Shown here piece by piece: positions 54,806 through 64,000 of a DNA stretch of 64,000 bases; position 1 is the first letter of the stretch, and every line of letters starts with the position of its first letter. Below the pieces are notes generated by a model. The model ran no database searches. It saw only the letters and a program-made list of their open reading frames with translations, and was not told where the DNA came from. The stretch is from Salvia splendens (lineage: Eukaryota; Streptophyta; Magnoliopsida; Lamiales; Lamiaceae). The stretch spans positions 7,504,501-7,568,500 of the forward strand of contig NC_056034.1 in the NCBI RefSeq assembly GCF_004379255.2, in the 5' to 3' direction. Both the position numbers and the translations under genes were made by a program.

Positions 54806-55363
54806 TATAAATTATGTATCAAATGGCAAATTAATACTATTCCATCCCTTTAAAATGATAAAGTTTTGAATGATCAAAATTTTAGATAAAATTGTTGAGT
54901 GTAATAAAGTAGAAAAAAATAGTTAAAATACTATAAGAAGATATTTTATTGCAAATATGAAAAGGGAACATCTAGAATCTAGATTATAGTATGAATAGAG
55001 TAATTTTTATTTTTAAAAACGTATTAACAAGTTTGCTTACAAGTGGCTGAATAATTTAAGCGAAACTTGAATTAAGTGGAATATTGGAATTCTAATAAGG
55101 TTTTAGCTGTATTTTGTTGGTAGAGAACCTCCTTTAACGGAAACATTACTAATAAAATGCAAATTGAATAATAACGATTAACGAAGACCTGAGCCTGGAA
55201 GGTGTATTTTGACCGAAATTGAATTTGAAATATGCAAATTGAATAGTAAGTAATAACGAAAGCACTTAACAGTGCGATATAATGTTGAAACTTGAAAGTT
55301 GAAACTGAGGAAATTCTCAATTGAATGTACAACAGATCAAATAACAAAGCGGGTGTGACAGTG

Positions 55364-57918
55364 TCAGTTGAAGGTGAGGCCGGCTTGCTTGACCACCACT
55401 TCATCCCGTTTTTCCATTTCTGAACTCGCGGGTGGCTTTGCACCGGTTGAGATAAGGTTCTTGAACCACGTACCTTGGAATCTAGGATTTCCTCTACCGG
55501 AGTTTCCAGGAGACTCAGGACCAACAGCTGAATTGCTCGATGCAACTCCAGCCAGATAACGGCAGGCTACTTTGCTGGCACTTACAATCTCGGATTTTGC
55601 TTGCCTAAACTGCAACGGCAGCAATGCACATCAAAGGGTATTAGCTATTAGTAGTGAAGACCCAAGGCAAAACCCATATCTACAGCTAAGGCACACAAGC
55701 ACATGAAGTTGCCTTATGTTTGATTGAACAATGAGAGCAAAGGAGCAGACCAGCTTGTGGCAAAACAAGCTTCAGATGGAAAAATCTAAATTAAATATTA
55801 ATTTTGACAAAATTCAAATCTATACTCGATAGGCCGTGTTTCCAGCTATTTCAACAGCAGCGTCTCCAGCATGAGCAAGCCTATTAACCCATCCTGTTAG
55901 AGAGCCAGTGAATGAAGAACAACATCATCACATGGTGGTCAGAGGTGGTAACCAAAATAAAATACAGATCACAGCAACGAGTTGGGTGTCTTTGGCAGCC
56001 CATAATCAGAATCCAGAGGATGTGTGGAATCTCTTTTCATTTGAGAAGGTAGTAAACTACAAGTATGTCCCAATAAAATTGAGTATTGCCCATGCAAGCA
56101 TTGAGAAACCAAAAGAACAGATACACACTAACATGATGTTAAAATTAATTAGCCAAGCCTCAAGTCAAATGCAGTTAATCAAACAGACACAATTTCACTT
56201 TATCTTACTATGATTTGTTGCAGTAGGGAACATATTAAAAGTACAGATTATCAAATATTCAAAATTATCCAATACTGAACAAAATTCTAAGACAAATCAT
56301 TTTACATTCTTCACTAGCTTTAGCACTTCAAATGAAATTATTTTCTAAGAAAACACGAGCACCAATTTGCTTCAGATGGTAGAACAGTAAAATGTGGGAC
56401 AAATAAACATATTCTTAAACCCAACCCAACCAAAGGCAAACCTTCCGTTACTTGCCAGTAGTCTAGTGACACATCAGGAGAGCAGAAAACAATTATTATG
56501 AACATGTGAGAGCATACTTCAATGTGCATCCGAAAAAATAAACAGAATGGCCAGAGCAACCGTACAAAATTTCCAAGGGAAAGAGAACAAGTGCAAATGC
56601 CATGAACTTACCAGGAAGCTTTTGCACGCCAAGTCTTTCACAAAACTCATCGCAGAAGTGATTGCAGTTCTTTGATAGCAAATCATATGACTGTCCAGGC
56701 CACTCTCTACTGAGTTCTCTAAGGATCTGATTGACCTTGTAGATAGAGAAGGATGTTTTTCCAAGTTTAATAGTTTCGCGGTATGTATACATTGGATTCT
56801 TTGTTGCAGGACAGCTAAACACACCAGTACCATGTTCACAGAACCCAAAGGACCATTCATCTTCTCCATAAACCTGTTGAGCAACCCAAATATTAACAAA
56901 GGGAACAACAAATGGGTCAAATCTATTAAGTAAGAGCTATAAAACCATAGCCACGTGATATACATAGCAGATGAGTGCTCAACAAGGTAAAGAACAAGTA
57001 GGTAAACCAATAAAAAAACAATGAGACAATATATATAACAATATAAGTATAAAATGAAATACCATGACCAAAGGCACTTGAGCTTTTATAGCACACAATA
57101 TTTTATGGATGTATAGCCGGTTCCATTGACAAGCATTGTTTCACATCAGAATACTAACGATGAGATATACTAGTATATATTATAATAGATGTCTAAATTA
57201 CTTCTAATCCTAACAGTTGAGTGAATGCGAAATTGAGGGTGCCACGAAAAGAAAGTAAGGTGGTCTGGTGAAAGAGAATGTCAAAACACAATAAACTTCA
57301 CCATCTTTAGGAAACAAAACCGAGAGTAGGCTTAAAACACGAGTCCTCAATTCCGCATAAGAGTACTTTGATTAAAATCCTAACAAATAAAAGTATTGCT
57401 GGGGCGTTCAAAAGAAATGGAGCCACACTGAGATAAATTACCATCATGAACTGAAAAAAATGGTCAGCGCATGCTCAATGTAGAGAAATTCAATTCTGAA
57501 AAAACAAAATTCTGGTGATATTCTATATTAAATTTTTTTTCCAACCGTCGACGCAGCCCAAAACAAACCAAAGAAGAGGCGCACCACTACCGACACAGTA
57601 AAACAAATGATTGCTTCAAATCAACTACACAGAATAAAACCCTAGATCTACTCCACGAACTAACCGGTGAAAAAACCATATGAAAAGGAACTGAAAGTGA
57701 CGCATTCAAAAACAAAAAAAAAGTAAAAATAAAATGCAAATAACAATGTAGGATTAGGCAAACGGAGAAGGAGATTGATGAACCTGAACGGCGCTGTGGA
57801 AGATACCGCCGAGACCAATTCCGTCTTTGAAGATCTTGTTGATCTGCAAAATAGTGTTGTTTGTTTTGTCGTTGCCACTGTTGGTCACGTCGTACACATG
57901 GAGGATCACCTCTGTCAT
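55364..57918 (-). CDS. deSI-like protein, PPPDE thiol peptidase family
   Basis: Four exons on the minus strand: 57918-57784, 56873-56612, 55893-55826 and 55609-55364. GT-AG introns give a 236-residue product. Exon 1 encodes MTEVILHVYDVTNSGNDKTN with the catalytic His (H7) and GIGLGGIFHSAVQ. Exon 2 has VYGEDEWSFGFCEHGTGVF and the catalytic Cys segment LSKNCNHFCDEFCERLGV. Exons 3-4 give WVNRLAHAGDAAVEIAG and a Ser/Pro-rich tail ending KQAGLTFN. PPPDE peptidases are papain-fold enzymes that act on SUMO or ubiquitin conjugates; plant deSI-like members are implicated in turnover of modified proteins. Both active-site residues are present and I saw no break. Intron 1 (910 bp) and intron 2 (718 bp) hold no recognisable gene. 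Confidence 0.93.
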
Positions 57919-58173
57919 CCTCAATTCAATTCAAATCCCCCAACAACACCTTACTCTTTCAGCGTCTCTCTCTCGCTATACCTATATATGCAATGTGTGG
58001 TTGTGAATGGAAATTCAATGAATCACGCCTTAATTTGAAAGAATAAGCAGAGGAGGTGGAAGAACACAATGATTGTGAGCAATGGAGATTGGGGTTTTGG
58101 TTGGATGTGCGAGAAATTCAACAGAGAGGGAAAAGGGGTGATATTTGTACCGCCCGAGAGCCGGGGGTTTTTG

Positions 58174-58206
58174 TTTCCCTTTCCCTTTCCCTTTCCCTTT
58201 CCCTTT
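58174..58206. repeat. Hexanucleotide microsatellite (TTTCCC), about 5.5 copies
   Basis: A perfect TTTCCC array lies about 255 bp upstream of the deSI-like start (reads GGGAAA on the gene strand), within its promoter or leader. The rest of 58207-58887 is AT-rich with no gene. Confidence 0.9.
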
Positions 58207-58887
58207 CTTTTCGATTCTTACCTTTTCAAATCAACAACATGAATTCAAATCCTTCTTCGGTTCTATATTTGGACAAACAAGTATTCCAATCGAATTTTAT
58301 TTTATTTTAATAATTTCTTTACCAAATTTATTGTATTAATGAAGAGACTCAAGTTGGAATTTAAATTCAAACAAATAGATATACATGTTTTTTAAATCTT
58401 GAGTTGATAATCTCAACTATTCAAGTCCACTTTAAGATAAGATTAAATTACACTTATTTAAACATATTTTTATCTATGTAGTATAATGTGCCCTACGATA
58501 TTATCCCACTACAATAGTCAACATATTATTCCAACAATTCTCAAATTAATGGACATAAGACCTATACTTTATTTGGGTGGACCGTGGAACTGATAATGAA
58601 CAAACCAATTTGCTCCATATATCATTAGCTAGTGGAGAAGTTATAATTATCAAATTATGTAACAGTGTTAGGTACTATAATATTGTGACATAGATTGTGA
58701 TTAGAGTAGAGCAATATATTCCATGGTAATATTCTTCTTCTAAATAGTGATAGAATTTGTGCGATAAAGAAATGCAGTTATAGTTTGTGTATGAACTTTT
58801 ATATATACTAATATTATCGTGTTTTTTTACTGAATTTATTTGTACAGAAATATTGACATTGATTATATCATAGTCACGATCTATTTA

Positions 58888-59324
58888 GAACATCTCCAAG
58901 GAAAAAGGTAAATGAAGAGGTAAAGAGAAATAACTACCACATTTATCTTTTTTTTAGAAAATTTGGTTCTTTTATTTTGAGGATGTATCTTGACCTCTTC
59001 TTGATAAAAAAAAGGTAAAAAGTTAGTTATTTTTATTTATTTATTTTAATTACCTTCTTTCCTCATACTCCCTCTGTCCCGCACTACTTGCACTTATTTC
59101 CTTTTTGGGCGTCCCAAGTTACTTGCACTCTTTCCATTTTTAATAAAAAATTTCACCTACAGCCGTCATTTTTTACTTTCCTATACACTCATTCCTTAAT
59201 CTCCGAGCCGAAAAGGAAATGAGCGAGTAGCCCGGGACGGAGGGAGTACTTTTTAAGAATGTATATTGAGTAGGTAAATGAGAAATATATCTTCTCAATA
59301 TATCTTTACCCCTTAGAGATGCTC
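58888..59324. mobile_element. Tourist/PIF-like MITE with nested Stowaway
   Basis: The left end is TTA, GAACATCTCCAAGGAAAAAG. The right end is CCCCTTAGAGATGCTC, TAA. The inverted termini and the 3-bp TTA/TAA flanks fit the Tourist group. Subterminal repeats GGTAAATGA(A/G) and TCTTTACC occur on both sides. Split by the Stowaway at 59068. Confidence 0.7.
59068..59246. mobile_element. Stowaway MITE nested in the Tourist-like element
   Basis: TA then CTCCCTCTGTCCCGCAC on the left, and AGCCCGGGACGGAGGGAG then TA on the right, 179 bp. Confidence 0.88.
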
Positions 59325-59479
59325 TAAGAAAACATATAGATGGTAATTTAGTATTCATACACTTAGTGCACAGAGAGCTTCGCGACATGCACAGCGCGCA
59401 CTAATATTCACATCCGCATACAGAAAAAAAATGATGTAATATGAATTTGGATTACTATGTTTAGGCAGTCTTTTTTATA

Positions 59480-60100
59480 AATGATGGGGTGCGTACTAAA
59501 CAAGCCCAACAGCAATGACGGCCCATCAGCCCAAAGCCCAAGGAAGAGTATGAGTTCGGCATTACCAAAGAGTTCGGCCTCAGCCTACAGCTCGGTAAAA
59601 GCCAACCAATCAAGCTCTGCTCTCAGGTCGGCATCAAGCTCTACTCTCAGATCGGCAACCAAAGCAGTTCGGTCTCAGTATTCGACCGAACAAGGAGTTA
59701 GTGGACCCATACAGGATTTCCACAACTTCCAACACACCCACTACCACGTGGTGTCAACTCAGGCCACGATCGTAGGCCATGACCTACGCTACATCCACGA
59801 TCTTAGGCCATGACCTACACGACATCCACGACTTAGGGTGGTGATGCAAGCCACGATCTTAGTTCAATATATAAATAGAACTTAGATCTGATAGACAAAG
59901 GTTAAGCTCTCTAGAGATAAAATATCATATAGCAAGTCTGTGTTGTAAGCTGTAATCCCAGATCAAGCAATACAATCTTGCCCTCCCTTCTTCCCGTGGA
60001 CGTAGATTTACTTCAGTAAATCGAACCACGTAAATTCTTTGTGTCGTAGTCTTTTTTCTCTACCAGCATTTACTAACATCAGAAATTCGCGGATTCATCA
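59480..60100 (+). repeat. 5' LTR of a Tat-lineage Ty3/Gypsy element (left edge approximate)
   Basis: The LTR ends ATTCGCGGATTCATCA at 60100, directly before the primer site. A TATA box TATATAAATA is at 59868-59877. Short tandem motifs include CGATCTTAGGCCATGACCTAC repeats at 59760-59820 (about 20-22 bp, ACGATCGTAGGCCATGACC) and AGTTCGGC/CTCAGGTCGGCA near 59550-59660. The left edge is uncertain because the 3' LTR is outside the window. Confidence 0.65.
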
Positions 60101-60101
60101 C

Positions 60102-60117
60102 TGGCGCCGTCTGTGGG
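60102..60117 (+). other. Primer binding site of the Tat-lineage element
   Basis: TGGCGCCGTCTGTGGG follows the LTR by one base. This motif is typical of plant Tat/Retand-type elements. The cognate tRNA was not determined. Confidence 0.7.
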
Positions 60118-60173
60118 AAACAGAGAACAAAATTTGTGATAAAACGAATTTTTGACCCTTTTCCACCCCAAAA

Positions 60174-62228
60174 ATGCGTACCAGATCACGTAACACCCGT
60201 AACACCGTTCGCGATAACCAGGAGGAAGCTAGTCCAGCCCGCAGCTCTGGGAAACAGCCTCGGGAGACTACCTCCTGTTCTCACGGTGAAGGAACTAGCC
60301 GCTCCAAAAGCCGTCACACCGAGTCTTCCCAGCAGCCCGATTTGAACGAGGCTGTCAAGCTGTTTTTGGCTGAAAAGCAGGAGGAATTCTTAACCTTCCT
60401 GCAAAAAAGCCAAAAGCAGCCGGAGACGAAAACGGCGGATTCTCCCTCTCCCTCTATACGAGACAGTCACTACCGCAGTAGTGTCATGTCTTCCAGGAGA
60501 AAGAATCCTCGGTACCGGAATCACAGGAGAACTCCATCTCCTCCATACCGAAGAAATGTCGGGTTCGCCATGTACGGAGCATTGAGGACTCCGTTCTCGG
60601 ACGATATTACCCGAACTCCCCTACCACAGAACTACCGAACTCCGTCGATAACCTATGACGGACTCGTGGATCCTCATGATTTCTTGGGACGCTATCAATA
60701 TAACATGGCGAACCAGGGTCTCAACGAGGTCCACATGTGCAAGCTGTTTCCCGAGCTGCTCATCGGGAACGCAAGAAGGTGGTTCGATAGCCTCCCCCAA
60801 GGCAGCATTAGATCTTACCGAGATCTAATGGTTGCATTCCATAGGAGGTTCTTTCAGAAAGCGGAAGTCCGAATCACTTCGGCTCAGCTGCTTTCCATTC
60901 GTCAAGGTCGCGACGAAAAAATCAGCGACTTTATGACAAGATTCCACAAGGAATGCCTGCAAGTAGACGATCTCAACGATCTGCTTGTCATCTCGGCATT
61001 CCAAAATGGAATCCTGCCCGGAGCTCTCTACAGGAAGCTCGTTGAGTGCGGTCCGCAGACAGCTCAGGAAATGTGGGACATTGCGGACCAGTACTCCCGG
61101 GCCGATGAGGCAGACCGTCGCAAACGGTCGTTAGACAGCTCATCGTCCCGAGGAGACAGAAGGAAGCCCGATCATAGCGATCAGGGGCATCCTCGCCGGA
61201 CTCCATTTGAAAGAATTCAAAGGGCTCCGGTGCAAGACAGATTGGGACCCCGTCTCAATCCCGAGAAGCCGCCCGCTCAGTTCGTACCGCTGAACAAGCC
61301 GAGAGCGGAAATTTTCGAACTGCACTCTGACCTGTTCGAAAAGCCAAAGCGGATGACGAAATCAGCCGCGCGCCGACCCCAGGATAACTACTGCTCCTAC
61401 CATCAAGACCACGGTCACGATACCGAGGATTGCAGAAACTTGGCTGCAGGTATCGATGTTCTTGTGAAGGCAGGGACATTGAAAAAATACCAAAGCAAGC
61501 AGTCAAAGAAGAATAAGAAGCAGAGAGGTGCGAACTGCGCTCCTCAGGATCCGAAAAGGCAGCCGGATCCCGAAGACGATGACGAGCCGCAATATGATGG
61601 AGTAATCCAGACTATTGACGCTCTCCCTGCCGGGAAGACCAAGTCGTCCCTGAAGTCAGAGCGCAGAGGCTCCAATCGAGAGGAGCCAACGCATAAAAGG
61701 CTGAAGCAGGACGAAGTGATTACGTTCTCGGATGCTGATCCCGTCCCGGCCATCTCTCCTCACCAAGACGCCATTGTCATCCAAGCCGGAGTGGCAAACA
61801 AACTGATCCACAGGGTGTTTGTGGATACAGGAGCGTCAGTCAGCATTCTTTTTAAAGAGTGCTTCGACAAACTAGAAGTGGACCCAGCTCGGCTCAGTCC
61901 GGCTCCGCTTCCCCTGAAGAGCTTCGCCCAGGAGGACACCCGCCCTGAAGGTATTATCAGCCTTCCGATCACGGTGGGGAAAGCGCCTACTAGCTCCAGT
62001 ACGATGATTGAGTTTTTCGTGGTGAAAGCTCGGTCCCCGTACAACGTCATCCTGGGAAGAGACTGGCTCAACACAGTTCGGGCCGTTTGCTCTACTTATC
62101 ACCTCACCATCAAGATTCCCACTAAAGGTGGGATAGCGGTCATCCGAGGTGATCAAAAGAGAGCAAAAGAGTGTCTGCAGATTGCGCTTAAAAGTGCCGA
62201 GCAATCAGATCGGCACCACCAAGCATAG
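60174..62228 (+). CDS. Tat-lineage gag-protease
   Basis: The 684-residue frame starts MRTRSRNTRNTVRDNQEE. Gag core (about residues 150-320): HDFLGRYQYNMANQG, LLIGNARRWFDSLPQGS, FHRRFFQKAEVRITSAQLL. A zinc-knuckle-like motif follows (CSYHQDHGHDTEDC, about 405-418). The protease motif VFVDTGASVSILFKECFD lies at about 549-566, followed by NVILGRDWLN. It ends at TAG 62226-62228 after SDRHHQA. The same frame is open beyond, with pol. A single Met start follows a 56-bp leader after the primer site. The protein forms particles and processes the polyprotein. Confidence 0.9.
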   Translation: MRTRSRNTRNTVRDNQEEASPARSSGKQPRETTSCSHGEGTSRSKSRHTESSQQPDLNEAVKLFLAEKQEEFLTFLQKSQKQPETKTADSPSPSIRDSHYRSSVMSSRRKNPRYRNHRRTPSPPYRRNVGFAMYGALRTPFSDDITRTPLPQNYRTPSITYDGLVDPHDFLGRYQYNMANQGLNEVHMCKLFPELLIGNARRWFDSLPQGSIRSYRDLMVAFHRRFFQKAEVRITSAQLLSIRQGRDEKISDFMTRFHKECLQVDDLNDLLVISAFQNGILPGALYRKLVECGPQTAQEMWDIADQYSRADEADRRKRSLDSSSSRGDRRKPDHSDQGHPRRTPFERIQRAPVQDRLGPRLNPEKPPAQFVPLNKPRAEIFELHSDLFEKPKRMTKSAARRPQDNYCSYHQDHGHDTEDCRNLAAGIDVLVKAGTLKKYQSKQSKKNKKQRGANCAPQDPKRQPDPEDDDEPQYDGVIQTIDALPAGKTKSSLKSERRGSNREEPTHKRLKQDEVITFSDADPVPAISPHQDAIVIQAGVANKLIHRVFVDTGASVSILFKECFDKLEVDPARLSPAPLPLKSFAQEDTRPEGIISLPITVGKAPTSSSTMIEFFVVKARSPYNVILGRDWLNTVRAVCSTYHLTIKIPTKGGIAVIRGDQKRAKECLQIALKSAEQSDRHHQA

Positions 62229-64000
62229 CAATCACAGCAGCCGGAGTCAGAGGCAATGACCGAAGTCATACCGGAGCCGAATTCGATGACAGTTCAGCTG
62301 TACGAAGACGATCCATCCAGAACGGTTAAGATCGGCTTCGCGGGAACGCCTCTACTTCGGGAAAAAACCATCCAGCTCCTCAAGGAGTATAAAGACGTCT
62401 TTGCATGGTCTCCGTTGGACATGACCGGAGTGCCCCCCGAGGTAATCACTCATCGGTTAAATATTGATCCTTCGGTCCGGCCGATAAAACAGAAGCAAAG
62501 ACTCTTTGCGGCAGAACGAAGTCAAGTCATCCATGACGAAGTCCGTCAATTATTGAAGGCGGATGTGTTATTCGAAGTGAAGTATCCTTCGTGGGTGGCC
62601 AATCCTGTCATGATCAAGAAAAAGGAAGGAGGATGGCGGATGTGCATAGATTTCACCGATCTAAATAAGCACTGTCCCAAAGATTGCTATCCCCTTCCGA
62701 ACATAGATAAAAAAGTAGAAGCTTTGATAGGCTTTGAAATTTTTTGTTTTCTTGATCTGTACAAAGGATACCATCAAGTTTTAATGGATGAGATTGACGC
62801 TTCAAAAACGGCCTTCATTACTGATTTCGGCATTTTCGCTTATAAAAAGATGCCATTCGGTTTAAAGAATGCCGGAGCCACTTATCAAAGGATGGTAGAC
62901 AAGCTTTTTCGGCACCTGATTGGAAAGGAGGTCGAAGTGTATGTTGACGATATAGTCGTCAAAAGCAAAAGCACTTCGGAGTACGAGCACAACCTCAAGT
63001 CCACTCTCAACGTGCTCAAGAAAGCCAACCTCAAACTTAATCCCCAAAAGTGTACCTTTTTGGTAGATTCGGGAAAGTTTCTGGGTTGTTGGGTTTCAAA
63101 GGACGGACTCAAGGCAAACCCCTCAAAAGTTCAAGTCGTTCAGAACATGGCAATGCCGAAGTCCATACATGACGTGCAAAGGCTAACCGGATGTCTAGCC
63201 GCACTGAATCGATTCCTTTCCCAAGCAGCCGAAAAGCAACTGCCGTTCTTCAAGGTGTTGAAAAAGGCACCAAAGTTCGAGTGGGGAGCCGAGCAGAAAA
63301 AGGCCTTTGACGAGCTCAAACGTTATCTAGCCGAGCTTCCTATTCTCTCTGCTCCAACCGAAGCCGAAGTAATATTCTTATACTTAGCGGCATCGGATCA
63401 AACCATCAGCGCGGTGCTTGTACGAGAAGAAGGCCTAAAGCAGCTTCCCATCTATTTTACAAGCCGAGCATTAAGAGGTCCAGAAACCAGGTATCAACCT
63501 CTGGAAAAGATTGCTCTGGCATTAGTAAATGCAGCAAGGAGACTGCGGCCATACTTCTATGCTCACAAGGTATGCGTCTTAACTGATCTGCCACTTCGGC
63601 AAGTGTTGACCAAACCAGAAGCATCAGGCAGAATCGCCAAGTGGGCTATAGAGTTGGGAGAGCACACAATTGAATATCTACCTCGGAAAGCCATCAAGGG
63701 ACAAGCCTTGGCAGATTTTCTTGCAGAAGCAAAGTTCGATCAAGCAATTCCTGTTATTGCCGAACAGAAGAATTCTGCCAATGCCGAACTAGCACAGCCC
63801 TTGGAATCCGAAGTAGAGCCGCCGGACTGCTGGAGCGGATTCGTAGATGGAGCTTCAAACAAGATGGGAAGTGGAGCTGGTATTTTACTTGTCGCTCCCG
63901 ACGGACACGAGGTAACCTACTCACTTCGGTTCCTATTCCCCACTACTAATAATGAAGCCGAGTACGAAGCCCTCCTGGCCGGACTCCAGTTAGCGCAAAG
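62229..64000 (+). CDS. Tat-lineage pol (RT, degenerate RNase H, archaeal-type RNase H), runs off the window
   Basis: This continues in the gag-protease frame straight after the TAG and is open to 64000. It shows RT motifs WRMCIDFTDLNKHCPKD, FCFLDLYKGYHQ, FGLKNAGATYQRMVD and the YVDD box (VEVYVDDIVVKSK, near 62935-62975). The first RNase H lacks the usual DAS acid (VIFLYLAASDQTISAVLV) but keeps LTDLPLRQVL. A second RNase H begins at WSGFVDGASNKMGSGAGI (near 63835) with NNEAEYEALLAGLQLA at the window end. An extra archaeal-type RNase H after a decayed one marks the Tat/Ogre lineage. Integrase and 3' LTR should lie to the right. The first Met after the stop is at 62257, but pol is more likely made as a gag fusion. 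Confidence 0.9.

Noticed and set aside
55908..56213. 101-codon plus-strand ORF within a deSI-like intron
   Set aside because: Antisense to the gene, crosses the intron with no recognisable family.

Overview
The window is nuclear DNA of a eudicot plant. The evidence is spliced genes with plant GT-AG introns, plant-only products (a chloroplast beta-carotene hydroxylase, SARD4, a CC-NLR), and dense plant transposons (Athila, Tat and Copia LTR elements, PIF/Harbinger, hAT, Stowaway). The R1-like NLR style would fit an asterid, possibly Lamiales, but that is a guess. No organellar or bacterial stretch was seen.

Region 1 (1-19.4 kb) is a nested retrotransposon block. A Ty1/Copia element on the minus strand (pol at 1-1445, gag at 18033-18907, tRNA-iMet primer site at 19085-19095, part of its 5' LTR to the right) has been split by a 16.6-kb Athila-type Ty3/Gypsy insertion (1446-18032). 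One 5-bp target duplication, CGGCC, flanks the whole insertion. The Athila insertion is a tandem array: LTR, full internal region, LTR, truncated internal region, U3-less LTR. Its first unit carries an intact 1826-codon gag-pol and a 442-codon second ORF. LTR and internal DNA both carry clusters of a 14-bp quasi-palindrome, CGCCCGACCGGGCG.

Region 2 (19.8-31.8 kb) has a decayed PIF/Harbinger transposase element, a Stowaway, a hAT-like element, then two minus-strand genes: mitochondrial complex I subunit NDUFA5/B13 (two exons) and intronless SARD4 (pipecolate synthesis). After them come a PIF/Harbinger element carrying only the accessory ORF1 protein, a hAT-like element with a perfect 8-bp TSD and a nested Stowaway, and a LINE 3' fragment.

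Region 3 (31.9-37.3 kb) is an eS10 (RPS10) gene with two in-frame TGA codons. Its last intron holds a PIF/Harbinger element with an open, DDE-complete transposase. A closely similar internally deleted copy sits about 55 bp beyond the last exon.

Region 4 (37.3-47.1 kb) has a minus-strand CC-NBS-LRR gene with eroded NB-ARC motifs, two more ORF1-only PIF/Harbinger elements, and a seven-exon beta-carotene hydroxylase gene whose start codon is only about 150 bp from one of those elements.

Region 5 (47-59.4 kb) is AT-rich and MITE-rich. It holds a conserved-looking lysine-rich protein gene with a 49-codon upstream ORF and a 5'UTR intron, and a four-exon minus-strand deSI-like (PPPDE) peptidase gene.

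Region 6 (59.5-64 kb) is the 5' part of a Tat-lineage Ty3/Gypsy element running off the window. Its gag-protease ORF is separated from an in-frame RT/RNase H/archaeal-type RNase H frame by one TAG in a CAA-TCA context.

The most interesting candidate system is the apparent division of PIF/Harbinger functions: transposase-only and ORF1-only elements with related termini, several copies of each within 26 kb. The amber codon in a CARYYA-like readthrough context and the 14-bp GC repeat shared by Athila LTR and internal DNA are the next two.
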